DNA of 64,000 nucleotides, taken from Clostridiales bacterium UBA1775. Lineage in GTDB: Bacteria > Bacillota > Clostridia > Monoglobales > Firm-18. Shown one piece after another: positions 63,211-64,000 of this stretch. Position 1 is the stretch's first letter. Each line of letters opens with the position of its first letter. The notes beneath the pieces were generated by a model. The model was given only the letters and a program-made list of their open reading frames with translations, made no database searches and was not told where the DNA came from. Both the position numbers and the translations under genes were made by a program. Location: positions 27,440 through 91,439 of the forward strand of contig DCGP01000017.1 of assembly GCA_002314595.1 (NCBI GenBank), read 5' to 3'.

Positions 63211-64000
63211 ATGAATACATTTAACCAAATCCAAAAAAATCTTGAATATGTAAAGGCAGAAATGTCTATCCCTTTAAGCACCGACGCAATATTAAGAGAG
63301 TTTGCGATATTTTATCACGGTAAAAAATACACTGCTTTTATCGTATATTATGAGGGTCTTGCATCAAATGAATCTATTGACGGATACATTATGCAATCCC
63401 TTCACTTACTGCCTCAGCTTGGCAATGAGAGCTTAAAGGATACAATTACCGACCAACTGCTTTCTTGCAATCAGCTAACGGTTTCAAATGATTTTAGAGA
63501 TATTTTTGACAGACTTAACTATGGTGGTTGTGGACTTTTTGTAGACACAATAGATGAGTGCTTTGTTTTGGACGTGAAAAATTGGAAGAAAAGAGGAATT
63601 TCTGACCCAATTTCTGAAAATGTTATAAGAGGTTCACAAGAGGCTTTTATTGAAACTATGCGAACAAATACAAGCTTGATACGAAGGCTTGTAAGGCAAG
63701 AACAATTGGTTTGTGAAGGGTTTAAATTAGGCATATCAAGCAAAACTCCTTGCAACCTTTTATACATTAAAGGCAAAACAAATCAAAAGACCATTGATGA
63801 GGTACGCAGAAGGCTTAACTCTGTTAAGGCAGACCACATCAACGACTCAGGAGAGCTTGAACAGGCTATTGAGGATTTTTCCTTTTATACCTCACCTCAA
63901 ATTATTGCTACGGAAAGACCTGACAGAGCATCAACTGCCCTTATGGAAGGCAGAGTTGTAGTTGTTTTGGACGGAACGCCCTTTGCCCTTATTATGCCTG
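63211..64000 (+). CDS. gerA: GerA-family spore germinant receptor subunit A, 3' truncated
   Basis: The frame is open from the ATG at 63211 to the window edge (263 codons). The GerA signature is clear: VIRGSQEAFIETMRTNTSLIRR near residues 140-160 and TERPDRASTALMEGRVVVVLDGTPFAL near 235-261, where the first membrane helix should begin. This is the cytoplasmic N-terminal half of the subunit. No convincing vegetative promoter and only a weak, distant ribosome site are seen, as expected for a forespore-specific gene; gerB/gerC partners would lie off the edge. Confidence 0.9.
   Translation, partial: MNTFNQIQKNLEYVKAEMSIPLSTDAILREFAIFYHGKKYTAFIVYYEGLASNESIDGYIMQSLHLLPQLGNESLKDTITDQLLSCNQLTVSNDFRDIFDRLNYGGCGLFVDTIDECFVLDVKNWKKRGISDPISENVIRGSQEAFIETMRTNTSLIRRLVRQEQLVCEGFKLGISSKTPCNLLYIKGKTNQKTIDEVRRRLNSVKADHINDSGELEQAIEDFSFYTSPQIIATERPDRASTALMEGRVVVVLDGTPFALIMP

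Noticed and set aside
1..64000. CRISPR array, prophage or insertion sequence
   Set aside because: No regularly spaced repeats, transposase, integrase or phage structural gene was seen; repeats found are terminators or within genes.

Overview
The window is AT-rich, gene-dense chromosomal DNA from a Gram-positive, spore-forming anaerobe of the Clostridia (probably a gut member of the Ruminococcaceae/Oscillospiraceae or Eubacterium type; this placement is inference). Signs seen in the sequence are strong AGGAGG-type ribosome sites, many TTGACA/TATAAT promoters, a ClpC ATPase, a SpoVD-like PBP with PASTA repeats, a DNPR-type (meso-diaminopimelate) MurE, YrrL-YrrM-YrrO synteny with Bacillus, ThyX, and a GerA-type germinant receptor gene running off the right edge. 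No insertion sequence, phage or CRISPR array is visible.

Layout. 1-12.6 kb: a cut SPFH/band-7 gene and yebC, then clpC, an orphan tyrosine phosphatase/kinase/chain-length cassette (YwqE/YwqD/YveK type), a phosphohexomutase, asnB, and a radC-yqhQ-prmC operon. 12.7-17 kb: tRNA-Gln(CUG); a roughly 200-nt structured leader ending in a terminator; and a 1162-residue secreted modular amidase with three repeats, a ricin-type lectin and two InlB-like repeats. 17.2-26.6 kb: the most notable locus, a 2419-residue dimodular nonribosomal peptide synthetase (C-A-T-C-A-T-R) followed in the same operon by a STAS antagonist and a membrane protein fusing a SpoIIE-type phosphatase to an RsbW-like kinase domain. 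By family knowledge the R domain should release a (probably N-acylated) dipeptide aldehyde or a pyrazinone derived from it. 26.7-29.7 kb: an AraC regulator and two oxidoreductases lying between two exact 46-bp copies of a terminator. 29.7-37 kb: galacturonate use (uxaC, a frameshifted uxaA, uxaB, a GH4 alpha-galacturonidase with the CHEV motif), an AraC regulator and an SGNH hydrolase.

37-44 kb: an HPr-like protein without its active-site histidine, mtaB-rlmD, then a compact run of a small unknown protein, a C39-like lipoprotein with the catalytic Cys replaced by Ala, a YoaK-family membrane protein, a nitrilase fused to a degenerate glycerophosphodiesterase-like domain, and luxS. 44-55 kb, minus strand: the division and cell wall cluster mraZ-rsmH-ftsL-spoVD/ftsI-murE-murF-mraY-ftsW-murG plus an SGNH protein; murD is absent from its usual place. 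mraZ has a clear three-box operator. 55-63 kb, minus strand: a secreted/membrane protein of unknown function; a long operon wecG/tagA-thyX-tmk-DUF2156-DJ-1-mltG-trmR-trhP; and a LUD-domain protein. The plus-strand gerA gene starts at 63211.

How the genes work together: the GH4/Uxa genes form a route from oligogalacturonides to 2-keto-3-deoxygluconate, probably under the divergent AraC gene. The Mur/MraY/FtsW/SpoVD/MltG/WecG products build the wall. The NRPS operon appears to carry its own partner-switching signalling pair, whose target is not in the window. Start sites were reassigned wherever the ribosome site or the family N-terminus argued for it. All functional calls come from motif recognition; no database search was run.
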